Positions 7,890 to 17,058 of a stretch of 64,000 nucleotides of DNA are shown here, piece by piece. The notes under the pieces were generated by a model. It searched no databases. It worked only from the letters and a program-made list of their open reading frames with translations, and had not been told where the DNA came from. Positions within the stretch are counted from its first letter, which is position 1, and each line of letters opens with the position of its first letter. Source of the DNA: Mycolicibacterium crocinum (GTDB lineage: Bacteria; Actinomycetota; Actinomycetes; Mycobacteriales; Mycobacteriaceae); the NCBI RefSeq assembly GCF_022370635.2, contig NZ_CP092362.2, forward strand, positions 1,054,001 to 1,118,000, given 5' to 3'. A program made the translations under genes and the position numbers.

Positions 7890-8699
7890 ATGGATCGTCG
7901 CCAGATGCTCATGACCGCAGGCTTCGGCCTGCTGGCAGCCGCTACGAGAATCCCGCAGGCCAGTGCCGCACCAAGCGGACCTGTCCCACAAGCCCCGGCA
8001 CCGCAGAACTACCTGTTTCACGACGAGTTCGACGGCCCCGCCGGCTCGGCCCCCGACCCCTCGAAGTGGACCACCGCCCTGGCCCGCGAATCGATGGAAG
8101 ACCCCACCTTTTGGGAGCTACCCCAGAACGTGGGCCAGTACCGCGACGATCGCCGCAACGTCTACCTCGACGGCAACTCGAACCTCGTCTTCCATGCCGC
8201 CAAGGACGGCCCCACCTATTACAGCGGCAAGATCTTCGGGAAGTGGCAGGGCGGCATCGGCCACACGTGGGAAGCCCGCATGAAGATGGACTGCCTCACG
8301 CCCGGCTGCTGGCCCGCCTTCTACCTCTCCAACGAAAGCCCCGTCAACGGCGGCGAGGTCGACGTCATGGAGTGGTACGGCAACGGCAAGTGGGCGCCCG
8401 GCACCGCCGTGCACGCCAAGCTCAATGGCGGCGAACACGTCAGCCAGACCATCTCCGTCGACAGCGCCTGGCACACCTGGCGCGTCACGTGGGACGACGC
8501 CGGCATGCGCTTCTCCAAGGACGGCGGTGCGCCCTACTTCACCGTGCCGGCGCGCTCACTACCGGACTGGCAATTCAACGATCCCGGCTACACGATGATG
8601 CCGGTGTTCGACCTCGCGGTCGCCGGCTCCGGCGGCGGTGATCCGACCGGCGGTAGCTACCCGGCCAACATGCTGATCGACTACATCCGGGTCTGGTAG
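7890..8699 (+). CDS. Tat-exported glycoside hydrolase family 16 beta-glucanase-like protein
   Basis: A 269-residue protein. I chose ATG 7890 because it begins with a twin-arginine signal (MDRRQMLMTAGFG, cleavage after ASA), as in its apparent M. tuberculosis relative Rv0315. The GH16 catalytic signature is EVDVME, with the nucleophile and acid/base glutamates at residues 156 and 161. Concanavalin-type strands flank it (HTWEARMKMD, AWHTWRVTWDD). GH16 enzymes cleave beta-1,3 or mixed glucans outside the cell. Rv0315 has been described as an immunogenic beta-1,3-glucanase. Confidence 0.88.
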   Translation: MDRRQMLMTAGFGLLAAATRIPQASAAPSGPVPQAPAPQNYLFHDEFDGPAGSAPDPSKWTTALARESMEDPTFWELPQNVGQYRDDRRNVYLDGNSNLVFHAAKDGPTYYSGKIFGKWQGGIGHTWEARMKMDCLTPGCWPAFYLSNESPVNGGEVDVMEWYGNGKWAPGTAVHAKLNGGEHVSQTISVDSAWHTWRVTWDDAGMRFSKDGGAPYFTVPARSLPDWQFNDPGYTMMPVFDLAVAGSGGGDPTGGSYPANMLIDYIRVW

Positions 8700-8700
8700 C

Positions 8701-8723
8701 CAGCGCCAAACGGCTTGGCGCTG
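8701..8723. terminator. Hairpin just after the GH16 stop
   Basis: A perfect 9-bp stem (CAGCGCCAA / TTGGCGCTG) with a 5-nt loop starts two bases after the stop codon. There is no U-tract, as is common for mycobacterial terminators. Confidence 0.6.
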
Positions 8724-8792
8724 CGCATCGTTGAGACCGCGCTCAGATCGCATTCCGGCCAGAAATCACGATCTGCATGCGGTCTCAATGCG
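8724..8792. repeat. Large bulged palindrome between convergent genes
   Basis: The arms are CGCA, a 3-nt bulge on the left only, TTGAGACCGC (8731-8740) paired with GCGGTCTCAA (8779-8788), a 4/4 internal loop, and AGATCG paired with CGATCT (8769-8774), closing an 18-nt apical loop. It lies between the GH16 gene and the convergent regulator. It could be a bidirectional terminator or a dispersed palindromic element. Confidence 0.6.
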
Positions 8793-8818
8793 CTCGTCGA
8801 AGACTCGGCTGAAAGTCA

Positions 8819-8874
8819 GCGCCGAGCGTGCAGGCTGTGGTCGAAAAATCGACGACAAGCTACACGGTCGGCGC
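8819..8874. repeat. Degenerate palindrome with GCCGAG-CG-TGCAG arm
   Basis: The left arm GCGCCGAGCGTG (8819-8830) pairs with the right arm at 8863-8874 with a single mismatch. The 17 bases around the left arm (AGCGCCGAGCGTGCAGG) recur exactly at 59387-59403, in the other convergent-gene palindrome. It lies 8 bp from the 3' end of the tandem-TetR gene. Confidence 0.5.
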
Positions 8875-8881
8875 GTAAACG

Positions 8882-10108
8882 CTAGCGCCGGCGCTTCACC
8901 GGCCGGCCCAGCAGCGTGACCTCCATCAGCCGTCGGATCGTCGCCACCGACTCAGGCCCAGAATCGCGTGCGAACAGCCGCCGGAAGTCCACCGTCAACG
9001 CGAAGGCCGCGCCGACCGCATACCGCGCCGCACCGATCTTCATCTCCGGCCGCGCCGCCGTCACCAGCCGCGCCCAGGCGTCCATCGTCGACGACTCGAT
9101 CGTCTCCAGCACCCGCAGGTCGCTTGGAGGAACATTGTGCCGCTCTGTGTAATACACGTACGGCAGGTCCGGCCACTCCATCACCCGGCCGAGGTACTCG
9201 TCGACCACATCGTCGAGCGCCTCCTCTGGATCGGAATTGCGCGACAACGCATCCGCGGTATCACTCGAATGCCGGTCCGCCGCGCGCCGATACGCCAGCG
9301 CCAAGATGTCCGCCTTGCCTGGGAACGACCGGTACAACCCAGACGCCTGGATGCCCACCGCCGACGCGATGTCCTCCATGCTCGTGTTGCGATACCCGTT
9401 CTCGTAGAACAACCGCACCGACTCGAACAGCACATGCTCGTACATCCCGGCGGCCGCCCCGACACTGAGAGGCTCCGGCCGCGGCGCCGTACGACGTCGC
9501 GACGCAGGCAACTCGGCGGCCAGCACATCGGCCGCCATCGCGGTCAAGACCGAGCGAATCTCACCTGCCGCAAGCTGATTCGAGTGGTCGGTAATGCTGC
9601 CGATCACCGAAAGCGCTGCCGACGACAGCGTCCACCGCTGCGACGACGTCAACTTCGGCCGCAGCTGCAGCAGCGGACGTTGCAATCGGTGGTTCACCAC
9701 CCGCAGTTGTTCGGCCAGCAGCACCCGGTCCTCGGCGCGCAGATACCGTGCCTCCCAGCGGTATAGCCCGCCCGCCGTGCGGTTCGCGATCGTCGCGTCG
9801 GCCAGCGCCGCCGTCAACGCCCGCAGAGTCGAACCCGGGTCCTCGTCGTCGCGCTGGTCCGCGAACGCCGTCGCATCGACGAGCAGCTGACCCAGCCCCA
9901 GCACGGCGTCGCGGAACAAGTCGTACTTGCTGGGGGAGTGGCGATATAGCGCGGCGGGTGTGATGCCGACCCGCGCGGCGATGTCCTCCATGCTGACGGC
10001 GTGATAGCCCTGCGAGCCAAACGCATCAGCCGACGCACGCGCGATCTGCGCCTTGCGATCCTTCGGCCGCCGCCGAACAGCGGGTTCGCCCTCTGACACA
10101 GACTCCAC
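8882..10108 (-). CDS. Transcriptional regulator with two TetR DNA-binding domains
   Basis: A 408-residue protein, twice the normal TetR length. The first helix-turn-helix is at about residues 18-65 (AVSMEDIAARVGITPAALY) and the second at about 222-275 (NTSMEDIASAVGIQASGLY). Each is followed by its own helical ligand/dimer region, so this is a tandem fusion and not a frameshift artefact. It is divergent from the DUF2236 gene at 10235, with palindromes in the shared promoter that are probable binding sites. A single chain could act as an intramolecular dimer. Confidence 0.88.
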   Translation of the reverse strand: MESVSEGEPAVRRRPKDRKAQIARASADAFGSQGYHAVSMEDIAARVGITPAALYRHSPSKYDLFRDAVLGLGQLLVDATAFADQRDDEDPGSTLRALTAALADATIANRTAGGLYRWEARYLRAEDRVLLAEQLRVVNHRLQRPLLQLRPKLTSSQRWTLSSAALSVIGSITDHSNQLAAGEIRSVLTAMAADVLAAELPASRRRTAPRPEPLSVGAAAGMYEHVLFESVRLFYENGYRNTSMEDIASAVGIQASGLYRSFPGKADILALAYRRAADRHSSDTADALSRNSDPEEALDDVVDEYLGRVMEWPDLPYVYYTERHNVPPSDLRVLETIESSTMDAWARLVTAARPEMKIGAARYAVGAAFALTVDFRRLFARDSGPESVATIRRLMEVTLLGRPVKRRR

Positions 10109-10130
10109 GCTAGTCGCTCCTCGGCTGCAT

Positions 10131-10169
10131 CACTGAAAGTCGTTCAATCAGTGAGAACCAGTATTCACT
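10131..10169. promoter_or_regulatory. Overlapping palindromes in the divergent promoter
   Basis: CACTGA-N11-TCAGTG (10131-10153) overlaps AGTGA-N10-TCACT (10150-10169). They lie between the starts of the tandem-TetR gene and the DUF2236 gene. They are candidate operators for that regulator, controlling itself and the oxygenase. Confidence 0.6.
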
Positions 10170-10234
10170 TCTTCTTGCCGCCCGTCTCGGCTCTGTGAGA
10201 GGCTTCATAGAGCTAGACAAGGGGAGATGTTCGT

Positions 10235-11113
10235 ATGCCACCGTCATCGCTGACCGCCGAAGCTGTTCGTATCATCATTAACAAGCGCACCGCTCGCTGG
10301 GGCGACGAACCCGTCACCGCCGCCGACGCCCTGGACTTCTGGTCGTTCGCTGCCGGCGCTGCCAACGTCGTCATGCAGCTGTCGCTGCCCGGCGTCGGCT
10401 ACGGCGTCGTCGAGTCCAAGGTCGACTCCGGAAACCTGCTCATCCACCCGTGGAAGCGGGCCCGCACCACGTTCACCTACATCGCTGTCGCCGTCATCGG
10501 CACCGACGAGGACAAGCTCCTGTACCGCGAGGCCGTCAACACTGCGCACCGCCACGTCAAGTCCGCCGGCGATAGCCCAGTGCGCTACAACGCCTTTGAC
10601 CGCGACCTGCAGATGTGGGTAGCCGCCTGCCTGTTCGTCGGGCTGGAAGACACCTACCAACTGCTGCGCGGCGAGATGACCCCCGACCAGGCCGAGGGTT
10701 TCTACCGGTCCGCCTGGCCGCTCGGCACCACCCTGCAGGTCAGCGAGGACCAATGGCCGCCCACCCGCGCCGACTTCGACGACTACTGGAACGCCGCCTG
10801 CCAACGCGTCCACATCGACGACACCGTCCGCGCCTACCTGCTCGACCTGATCGACCTCAAAATGATCAACCCGTTGCTGCGCTTGCCCTTTCGCGGGCTG
10901 CTGAAGTTCCTCACCGCCGGTTTCCTGGCCCCCGTCTTCCGGGCCGAGCTCGGACTGACCTGGAGCCGCGGCAAGCAACGTCGGTTCGAATTGCTCTTCC
11001 GGTTCGTCGCTCTGGTGAACCGCTTCCTGCCGTCGTTCATCCGCCAGCCCGGACCGCACGCCCTGCTGGCCGACCTGCGCTGGCGCGCCCGCCACGGCAA
11101 GCGGCTGGTCTAA
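10235..11113 (+). CDS. DUF2236 / MpaB-type oxygenase family protein
   Basis: A 292-residue protein starting at ATG 10235 with AAGGGGAGA upstream as ribosome binding site. The family pattern is present: an N-terminal ARWGDEPV, then HPWKRARTTFTYIAVAVIGTD, conserved His and Asp residues (NTAHRHVK, FDRDLQMWVAACLF) and a C-terminal basic helix. DUF2236 proteins include heme-type latex-clearing and MpaB oxygenases; mycobacterial members are mostly uncharacterised. Divergent placement suggests control by the tandem TetR regulator. Confidence 0.78.
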   Translation: MPPSSLTAEAVRIIINKRTARWGDEPVTAADALDFWSFAAGAANVVMQLSLPGVGYGVVESKVDSGNLLIHPWKRARTTFTYIAVAVIGTDEDKLLYREAVNTAHRHVKSAGDSPVRYNAFDRDLQMWVAACLFVGLEDTYQLLRGEMTPDQAEGFYRSAWPLGTTLQVSEDQWPPTRADFDDYWNAACQRVHIDDTVRAYLLDLIDLKMINPLLRLPFRGLLKFLTAGFLAPVFRAELGLTWSRGKQRRFELLFRFVALVNRFLPSFIRQPGPHALLADLRWRARHGKRLV

Positions 11114-11118
11114 CGCGG

Positions 11119-11898
11119 TCACGTTCCGCCGAACTGCGGACGCAGCACCGAACTCAACGCCGACAGTGGAATGTGCGCCTGCACGGTGCCGCCGTCCATG
11201 AACCACTGCATGATGCCCGGCGTGTAATCCAGCGGTGTGTCATGGGCCACCGGGTAGTCCGGCATGTACAGGATCAGCTCGTCACCGCTCAACGCCCACG
11301 CCTTGTACCCGCCGGAGTACACCTTGTCCGGACCCCACCGATCCGCCTGGAACGGATAGCTGCCCGGCTGATGCGCGGGCGGGGCTGCATCGAGTGCGTC
11401 CACGATGAACGGCTGACCCAGCGTCGCGATCGCCCCGAGGTCCACCCCGGGCTTCAGTAGATCGGCCAACCCCAGCCGGACACCGCGACCCATGTCCCAC
11501 GTAAATGTGCGAAAAGCGTTGTTGAACTTGGGTCCATCGGCGTGATAGTCCTCGTGGAACACCACGCTCAGCACGTCACCGCGCTGCAGGATCTGAAAGT
11601 TCTCCTCGCCGAAGCTGTCGGACACCATGTGCACGCCGACATTGCGCCAGTTGTTCACCAAGGTGGTGAGGTAGTCCCGGATCGTCGGCCCGGTGACGGG
11701 ATTGTCGACGAGATCGCCGGGGACCGCCACCTTGATGTCGCGGACGGCCTTGCGTTCCGAGAGCACCGAGGTGTGGCAGTACGCGCCGTCCCAGTCGGCG
11801 CCGAGGCCCGCGCACAGGTCCGGTGCCGACGCCCCGGCCGAAGGTGCCGTGGCTAACGACGCCACGACCAGTAGCTCAGCAGCCACACGAATGCGCAT
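11119..11898 (-). CDS. Secreted DUF3298/RsiV-like protein
   Basis: About 259 residues from ATG 11898. The longer frame would overlap the Mce-associated gene by 31 bp. It has a signal peptide (MRIRVAAELLVVASLATAP, cleavage near GASA) and a mature domain with FHEDYHADGPKFNNAFRTF and the late motif LYMPDYPVAHDTP, which resembles the DUF3298 domain found in RsiV and MPT64-type proteins. It is the last gene of the mce operon, 5 bp after the preceding stop. Its role is unknown; an envelope function linked to Mce is inferred. Confidence 0.7.
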   Translation of the reverse strand: MRIRVAAELLVVASLATAPSAGASAPDLCAGLGADWDGAYCHTSVLSERKAVRDIKVAVPGDLVDNPVTGPTIRDYLTTLVNNWRNVGVHMVSDSFGEENFQILQRGDVLSVVFHEDYHADGPKFNNAFRTFTWDMGRGVRLGLADLLKPGVDLGAIATLGQPFIVDALDAAPPAHQPGSYPFQADRWGPDKVYSGGYKAWALSGDELILYMPDYPVAHDTPLDYTPGIMQWFMDGGTVQAHIPLSALSSVLRPQFGGT

Positions 11899-11903
11899 GC
11901 TAT

Positions 11904-12479
11904 TCAGGGCAATTCGACTTTGCTGGCCCGCCATGATCCGTCAACCTTCTCCATGGTCATCTTGACTCGGCTGCGGTCGATACGCGGGTCCGGCGCGGCC
12001 TTATTGGCCACCGTCTGGTCGACGAACATCAGTACGACAACCTTGTCGGGTGTCGCGGACTTCACCGCCGAGTCGATCACCACGCCGCGTGCGGTCGCCT
12101 TGTTGTCCAGCAGCAGCTGACGCAGCTGTGCGCTGGACTGCGAATACATGTCCTTGAATTCGCCTGTCGCACCGTTGAGTACATCGGCGAAGTTCTGGTC
12201 GACGTTGTTCGAGTCGATGCTCGTCAGCACCTGCGCGTAGCGCACCGCCGCCGCCTGACCTTCCCTCGACGCCACGTCGACCTGATGCTGCTGCCACGCC
12301 TGCCAGCCCAAGAAGCCGGAGCCCCCAAGCAGCGCCACGATCAACGCACCGAGCAACACTCGACGGACCAGGGGCCATCGCCGCCGCGTGGCAGGCTCCT
12401 CGACAACCTCATCAACCGTCTCCTCGACGGCTTCAACTTCGGCGTCGGTATCGGGTTCGATCTCAGTCGCAGCAGTCAC
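11904..12479 (-). CDS. Mce-associated membrane protein (Mas)
   Basis: A 191-residue protein with an acidic N-terminal tail (residues 1-30, many Glu), one membrane helix (VLLGALIVALLGGSGFLGW, about 42-60) and an extracytoplasmic domain. This is the layout of the Mam/Mas proteins encoded at the ends of mce operons, which in mce1 and mce4 stabilise the transporter. It starts 10 bp after mceF. Only one such gene is seen here, where many mce operons carry two or more. Confidence 0.85.
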   Translation of the reverse strand: MTAATEIEPDTDAEVEAVEETVDEVVEEPATRRRWPLVRRVLLGALIVALLGGSGFLGWQAWQQHQVDVASREGQAAAVRYAQVLTSIDSNNVDQNFADVLNGATGEFKDMYSQSSAQLRQLLLDNKATARGVVIDSAVKSATPDKVVVLMFVDQTVANKAAPDPRIDRSRVKMTMEKVDGSWRASKVELP

Positions 12480-12489
12480 CGCAATCTCC

Positions 12490-13740
12490 TTAGCTCGGCG
12501 GTTCGATCGGCAGCACCGGGCCGCCGTACGGGGTCGGAATGGTGTAGCGGCCCTTGGGTGTCGGGTCGGTGGTCTGACCCAGGTCGGCGCCCGGCGGGGG
12601 ACCGGCGGTGTCGTCGCCGGCCGGCCGCGGCGCGTTCTTGGCCCCGCGGATCAGGACCGCGGGATCGTCGTCGCGGCAGTAGGTGTACAGGTACGGCTCG
12701 GGATAGTCGGCCGACGACGGTGGGCGGCGCGGGGTGCCGTAGTCACACGTGTAGCGGGGATAGACGTCCGCGGTCACCCACAGGCCGTGGTCATGCATGA
12801 TGCTGCCCAGCGCGTCGAGCAGCGACCCGCGATAGTCGGGGAACAGCGCGTTGAGTGCAGGCACCCGCACGTACAGCAGCTGCCCTGCGGTGGCCATGCT
12901 GGTCAGCAGCCCCACCATGGTGTCGGAGTTGTCGGTGAACAACGCATCGGTGGCCGAAAGTGTTTGCGGCGTCTGGTCGACGAACCGGCGGTACCCGTCG
13001 ACCATCTTGTTCACCCCGACGAAGGTGCGGCTCAGGTTCCCGGTCGCGACCTTGATGCCCGCGTTCTTGTCGGCGGCCGTCGTCAGCACGATCCGGCTGG
13101 TCTTCAGGATGCTGGTGGTCTGCGGCAGAACAGAATCCAGCGTCGACAGCAGGAACGTGCCACCGTCGATGATGTTGGCCAGCTTCTGCGGGCCGTCGTT
13201 GGTCAGGCTGAGTTCTTTCTTGACCAGCTCGAGCTTCGCCGGGTCGACCTGCTTCAGCATGCCGTCGGCGTGGGCCAGGACGTCAGCCAGGCTGACCGGC
13301 ACCGAGGTCTTGCTCTGCGCGATCACACTGCCATCGTGCAGGTATGGGCCGGTGTCGGAGTCCGGGACGAATTCGATGTACTGCTCGCCGGCGGGCGAGA
13401 GCCCCGATACCCGCACCGGGCTCGCCGTCGGGATCTTCACATCCGAACGCACTGTGGCCACCGCGGCGACCCCGTCGGGTGTCACTGCCAGCGACTGCAC
13501 CCGCCCGATCGGCACCCCGCGCAGCGTCACGTCCTGATTCGGCAGCAGACCACCGGATTCCGGTAGCTGGATCGTCACCCGGTACGCCGAGTCGAACGGG
13601 GTGACCCGCAGCGCACCAACCAACACATACGCGGTCGCGACCACCAGCGTCATCACCAAACCCGCTGTCGACAGCCACAATCGGTGTCGATACCCGAATC
13701 CGACCACCCGCACGACGTGGCCCGCTGTCCTGTCGATCAT
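12490..13740 (-). CDS. mceF: Mce family protein, F position
   Basis: A 416-residue protein with one N-terminal membrane helix (LVMTLVVATAYVLVGALRV), an MCE domain at residues about 45-125 (VRGVPIG-type turn: LRGVPIGRVQSL) and a long helical region, then a Pro-rich tail. Mce proteins form hexameric tubes that carry lipids from the outer membrane to YrbE permeases. Its start overlaps the mceE stop by 4 bp (ATGA). It is the last of six mce genes; the operon cannot be numbered (mce1-mce9) from this reading. Confidence 0.92.
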   Translation of the reverse strand: MIDRTAGHVVRVVGFGYRHRLWLSTAGLVMTLVVATAYVLVGALRVTPFDSAYRVTIQLPESGGLLPNQDVTLRGVPIGRVQSLAVTPDGVAAVATVRSDVKIPTASPVRVSGLSPAGEQYIEFVPDSDTGPYLHDGSVIAQSKTSVPVSLADVLAHADGMLKQVDPAKLELVKKELSLTNDGPQKLANIIDGGTFLLSTLDSVLPQTTSILKTSRIVLTTAADKNAGIKVATGNLSRTFVGVNKMVDGYRRFVDQTPQTLSATDALFTDNSDTMVGLLTSMATAGQLLYVRVPALNALFPDYRGSLLDALGSIMHDHGLWVTADVYPRYTCDYGTPRRPPSSADYPEPYLYTYCRDDDPAVLIRGAKNAPRPAGDDTAGPPPGADLGQTTDPTPKGRYTIPTPYGGPVLPIEPPS

Positions 13741-14930
13741 GGCGGCGGTCCCGGCAACGGTCCGGGCGACGGCGGCGCGACGATCAGCTCACCCGGCTTA
13801 TCGGGACTCGGCAAGACCGGAACCTGCGGAACACCGGGACCGGAGCCGACGACACGCTGCTGCAACCGCCACAGCGTGTACTTGAACGTGCCGGCCATCT
13901 GCGCCCAGTCGTAGCGCTTGGGGCCATGGAAGCCGACGTCGCCGCCGAACCCGGCATCGGGGATCGACCCCAACACCAGCCGGTCGATACTGGCTCGCAC
14001 CGAAATCGCATTACTGGGAGTCGATTTGATGAACGGCGGCATCAGCCGGTTCAGCGCAGCCAGGTTGGCGTCCGGAGCCAGCACCAAATCGTTCCACGCC
14101 CGGGCGATGGTGTTGGCGTCGCCGATCACGCTGCGCCCGCTGGTGTCGGTGCCCGCGATCGACGGGAACTTCTCCAACTGGGTGCCGGTGTCACCGACCT
14201 GTTGCACGACGTCGGCGACGGCGTCGGCGTTCGCGGCCAGCGCGTCGGTGGCCGGCCCAGCCGCAGCCACCACCTCCGTGAGTTGCTGATTCTTGGCGTC
14301 CAGTTCCTTGGCCAGCTGCGATGTCTGGGTCAATGCATCCGAGATCTGGCCGGAACGCGCCGTCAGTTTCGACAGCGTGCCGTTGGTCTTGGCGATCATG
14401 TCGCCGAACGCCTGACCCTGATCGCCGGTCGCCTTGCCGAGACCGTTGATGATGTTGGTGAAGTTGCGTACCGCACCGCCGTTGACCATCACCGCCGCCG
14501 AGCTGAGCACCGACTCCACCGTCGCCGCGGCCGTGGTGTTGTCCAGGCCGATGGTGTCGCCGTCCTTCAACAGCGGGGTGGCGGGGGAGGCACCTGCAGG
14601 TGGCTTGAGCGCGATGAACACATCGCCTAGCGGTGTGGCCGAACGCAATTCGGCGGTACTGCCCTTCGGCAGCCGCACCCCGTCCATAATCCGGATCGTG
14701 GTGACCGCGGTGTAGTTGCGCGCCACCATTGACTCCATCTGGCCGACGTCGGCACCCGCGAGTTTCACCTTGGCCTCCGCGGGCAGGTTCAACGCGTTGG
14801 AGAAGACCGCGGTCAGCCGATACCCGCCGCTGCCCACCGTCGGTGCCGGCAACGGCAGGCTCGATAACCCGTTGGACGAGCACGCTGTGGCGCCCAACGC
14901 CACCACCAGAAGCGCGACGACCCGCTTCAT
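13737..14930 (-). CDS. mceE: Mce family lipoprotein, E position
   Basis: About 397 residues from ATG 14930, chosen because it gives a lipoprotein signal (MKRVVALLVVALGATAC, lipid-attachment Cys at 17) and a 4-bp overlap with mceD. The lipoprotein feature is characteristic of the E position (LprK-type) in mce operons. The MCE domain follows at about residues 35-115 with the VGQMESMVARN-type segment, then a helical shaft. The C terminus is Pro-rich and ends LPGPPP. Confidence 0.92.
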   Translation of the reverse strand: MKRVVALLVVALGATACSSNGLSSLPLPAPTVGSGGYRLTAVFSNALNLPAEAKVKLAGADVGQMESMVARNYTAVTTIRIMDGVRLPKGSTAELRSATPLGDVFIALKPPAGASPATPLLKDGDTIGLDNTTAAATVESVLSSAAVMVNGGAVRNFTNIINGLGKATGDQGQAFGDMIAKTNGTLSKLTARSGQISDALTQTSQLAKELDAKNQQLTEVVAAAGPATDALAANADAVADVVQQVGDTGTQLEKFPSIAGTDTSGRSVIGDANTIARAWNDLVLAPDANLAALNRLMPPFIKSTPSNAISVRASIDRLVLGSIPDAGFGGDVGFHGPKRYDWAQMAGTFKYTLWRLQQRVVGSGPGVPQVPVLPSPDKPGELIVAPPSPGPLPGPPP

Positions 14931-16042
14931 TTCTGCCCCATCGCAGCCATACCGTCGAGCACGTAGCTCAGCCCGAAGTCGGGTCCGAAGTCCTGCAACG
15001 TGCCCGTGCTGCAACCCAACTGGCGCAGGCCCATCAGGTTGCACAGCTCCTTGGTGGCCTGGTTGTCGAAGAGGACCCGGTCGGTGAGCACCCGAGCCCT
15101 GGCCACGCCGTTGTTCCGGTCGACCACGTTGTACAGGTTGTCCAGGGTCAGCGGGGCGACGTCGATGAACTCCTTGAGGTCCCGCTGGCGTTCGACGAGG
15201 GTGTTGGCGGTCGTGTTGCCGTTGTTGACAACGGCTTTGATGTTGTCCCGGTTCTTCTCCAGGAAATCGCCGACCTGCGTCAGCAGTGTGTTCATCGTCT
15301 TACCGGTGGTGCCGCTGCCGAAGTCTTCGTCGTTGACGATCTGGCTGAGCTGGCGCACGGTCGCACCGAAGTCGCGCAGCGTCGCATCGTTGTCGGCGGC
15401 GGCCTGCAGCAGCGAGCTCAGGTTACGCACGATCGTGGTCAGCTGATCCCGGGTCTGGGCGCCGCCGTCAGCACTGAGCCGCAACGCATTCGACAGCTCA
15501 CCGAGTGCGTCCTTGATCTTCTGCCCGTTGCCGTCGGCGATGGCCGCACCGGAGTTCACGACGTCGGCCACCGGACCGTTACCGTTGCCGTCGCCCTTGA
15601 GCGAGACCGAGATCTTGTCCAACACGCCGAGCACGCGGGCGAACTCCACGGGCGTCTTGGTCCGCGGCAGCCCGATGCTGTCGCGGTCCCTGAGCACCGG
15701 CCCGCCGCGGTACGGCGGGGTCAACTCGATCTGGCGGTCGGTCAGGATCGACGTCGAGATCGTCACCGCCTGCGCGTCGGCCGGAATCTTGACGTCGCGG
15801 TCGACGGTGAACTGCACCTCGACGTATCCGCTTTTCGGGGTGATCGCGGTGACCTTGCCGACCGGCATCCCCAATACCGCCACCGTGTTGTCGACGTAGA
15901 GCCCGGCGGCGCTGTCGAATTGGGCGGTCAACGTGATGTGGTCGGTGGTCGACTTGAAATACACCAATGCCACGGTGATCGCCGACGCGGCGGCCACCAC
16001 GACCACCGTCACAACCGCCAGTAGTCTGGCGCGCGCGCTCAC
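14927..16042 (-). CDS. mceD: Mce family protein, D position
   Basis: About 371 residues from GTG 16042, which overlaps the mceC stop in GTGA; the longer frame lies inside mceC. It has an N-terminal membrane helix (LLAVVTVVVVAAASAITVALV), an MCE domain with VLGMPVGKVTAI at the usual turn, and a helical region. The C terminus carries paired cysteines (ELCNLMGLRQLGC), probably a disulfide. It acts as one ring-forming subunit of the lipid transporter. Confidence 0.92.
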   Translation of the reverse strand: MSARARLLAVVTVVVVAAASAITVALVYFKSTTDHITLTAQFDSAAGLYVDNTVAVLGMPVGKVTAITPKSGYVEVQFTVDRDVKIPADAQAVTISTSILTDRQIELTPPYRGGPVLRDRDSIGLPRTKTPVEFARVLGVLDKISVSLKGDGNGNGPVADVVNSGAAIADGNGQKIKDALGELSNALRLSADGGAQTRDQLTTIVRNLSSLLQAAADNDATLRDFGATVRQLSQIVNDEDFGSGTTGKTMNTLLTQVGDFLEKNRDNIKAVVNNGNTTANTLVERQRDLKEFIDVAPLTLDNLYNVVDRNNGVARARVLTDRVLFDNQATKELCNLMGLRQLGCSTGTLQDFGPDFGLSYVLDGMAAMGQK

Positions 16043-17058
16043 TTGCAGTCCTTGAAGTATTGGATCATCCCGAACTGCTTGGCCCGTCCGCTGATTGCGC
16101 ACATCCACGAGTCGACGGCCAGCCCGTTCGGGGCGTTGAAGTCGAAGGCGTTGCCGGTGCCGCTGGCATTCGCGAAGCCGCGCAGCGCGACGGGGCCGGC
16201 CTGCAGGGTGCTGCGCAGCAGGTCGTCGTGTTGGGCCAGCAGGTCAGAGAGCTGGCGCAGGTTCTTGATGGTCTGGTCCAGCTCGCTGCGGTTGGCGACC
16301 ACGGTGGTGCTCATCGTGTTCACCAGATTGGTGAGTGCGGCCATCATCGCGTGGAAGGTGGCGCTGCGCGCCACGAACCGGCTGATCAACTCCTGCCCCT
16401 GGTTGATCATCGCGGCGATGTTGGCGTGCTGACGCTCCAGCGTCGTGCTGATCAGCTCGGTGCTCTTCAGCAAGGCGCCCAACTGGTCTCGCCGGTCGGC
16501 GATTACCGTCGACAGGGTCTGGAGGTTGCGCATCGCCTGCGGCACCACCTCGGGCAGGCCCTGCATCTGCTGGCCCAGGATGCCCAGCGACTTGGCGAAC
16601 GCGTCGGTGTCGACCTGCTCATAGGTCGTGGTCACGTCGGCCAGCGCCGCCTGCAGATCGTACGGAACTTCGGTGTGCGCAAGGTCGAAGGTGTTGTTGG
16701 GCAGCGACCCGCCCTCTTCGGGCTCCAGCGCCAGATAGCGCGAGCCCAGGATCGTGGCCACCTTGATGACCGCCTTGGAATCCTTGCCGAGCGCGACGTC
16801 GTCCTGCACTTCCAGCCCGGCTTCGACGTGGTCGCCGGCGAGCTTCATGCTGGTGACCTTGCCGACCTGGATGCCACCGATGGTGATCGGGTTGCCGGTC
16901 TGCAGCGCGGCTGCTTGGAGGAACAGGGCGGTGTAGTGGCGGTGATTGACGTTGGCGGCGTTGGCAATCAGCATCGCGCCGACGATGACGCTGACTACGG
17001 CGACGGCGATCAGGCCGAGCCAGGTCGTGTTGTAGCTCTCCAACCGCCGCCTAGCCAT
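16039..17058 (-). CDS. mceC: Mce family protein, C position
   Basis: A 339-residue protein with a membrane helix near residues 12-34 (LGLIAVAVVSVIVGAMLIA), an MCE domain with IGGIQVGKVTSM, and a helical shaft. It overlaps mceB by 8 bp. The C terminus has a Cys pair (SWMCAISG and FKDCK), as is common in this position. It is part of the same lipid importer as its neighbours. Confidence 0.92.
   Translation of the reverse strand: MARRRLESYNTTWLGLIAVAVVSVIVGAMLIANAANVNHRHYTALFLQAAALQTGNPITIGGIQVGKVTSMKLAGDHVEAGLEVQDDVALGKDSKAVIKVATILGSRYLALEPEEGGSLPNNTFDLAHTEVPYDLQAALADVTTTYEQVDTDAFAKSLGILGQQMQGLPEVVPQAMRNLQTLSTVIADRRDQLGALLKSTELISTTLERQHANIAAMINQGQELISRFVARSATFHAMMAALTNLVNTMSTTVVANRSELDQTIKNLRQLSDLLAQHDDLLRSTLQAGPVALRGFANASGTGNAFDFNAPNGLAVDSWMCAISGRAKQFGMIQYFKDCK

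Noticed and set aside
11114..11118. A terminator between the DUF2236 and DUF3298 genes
   Set aside because: The gap is only 5 bp and no stem could be found in it.
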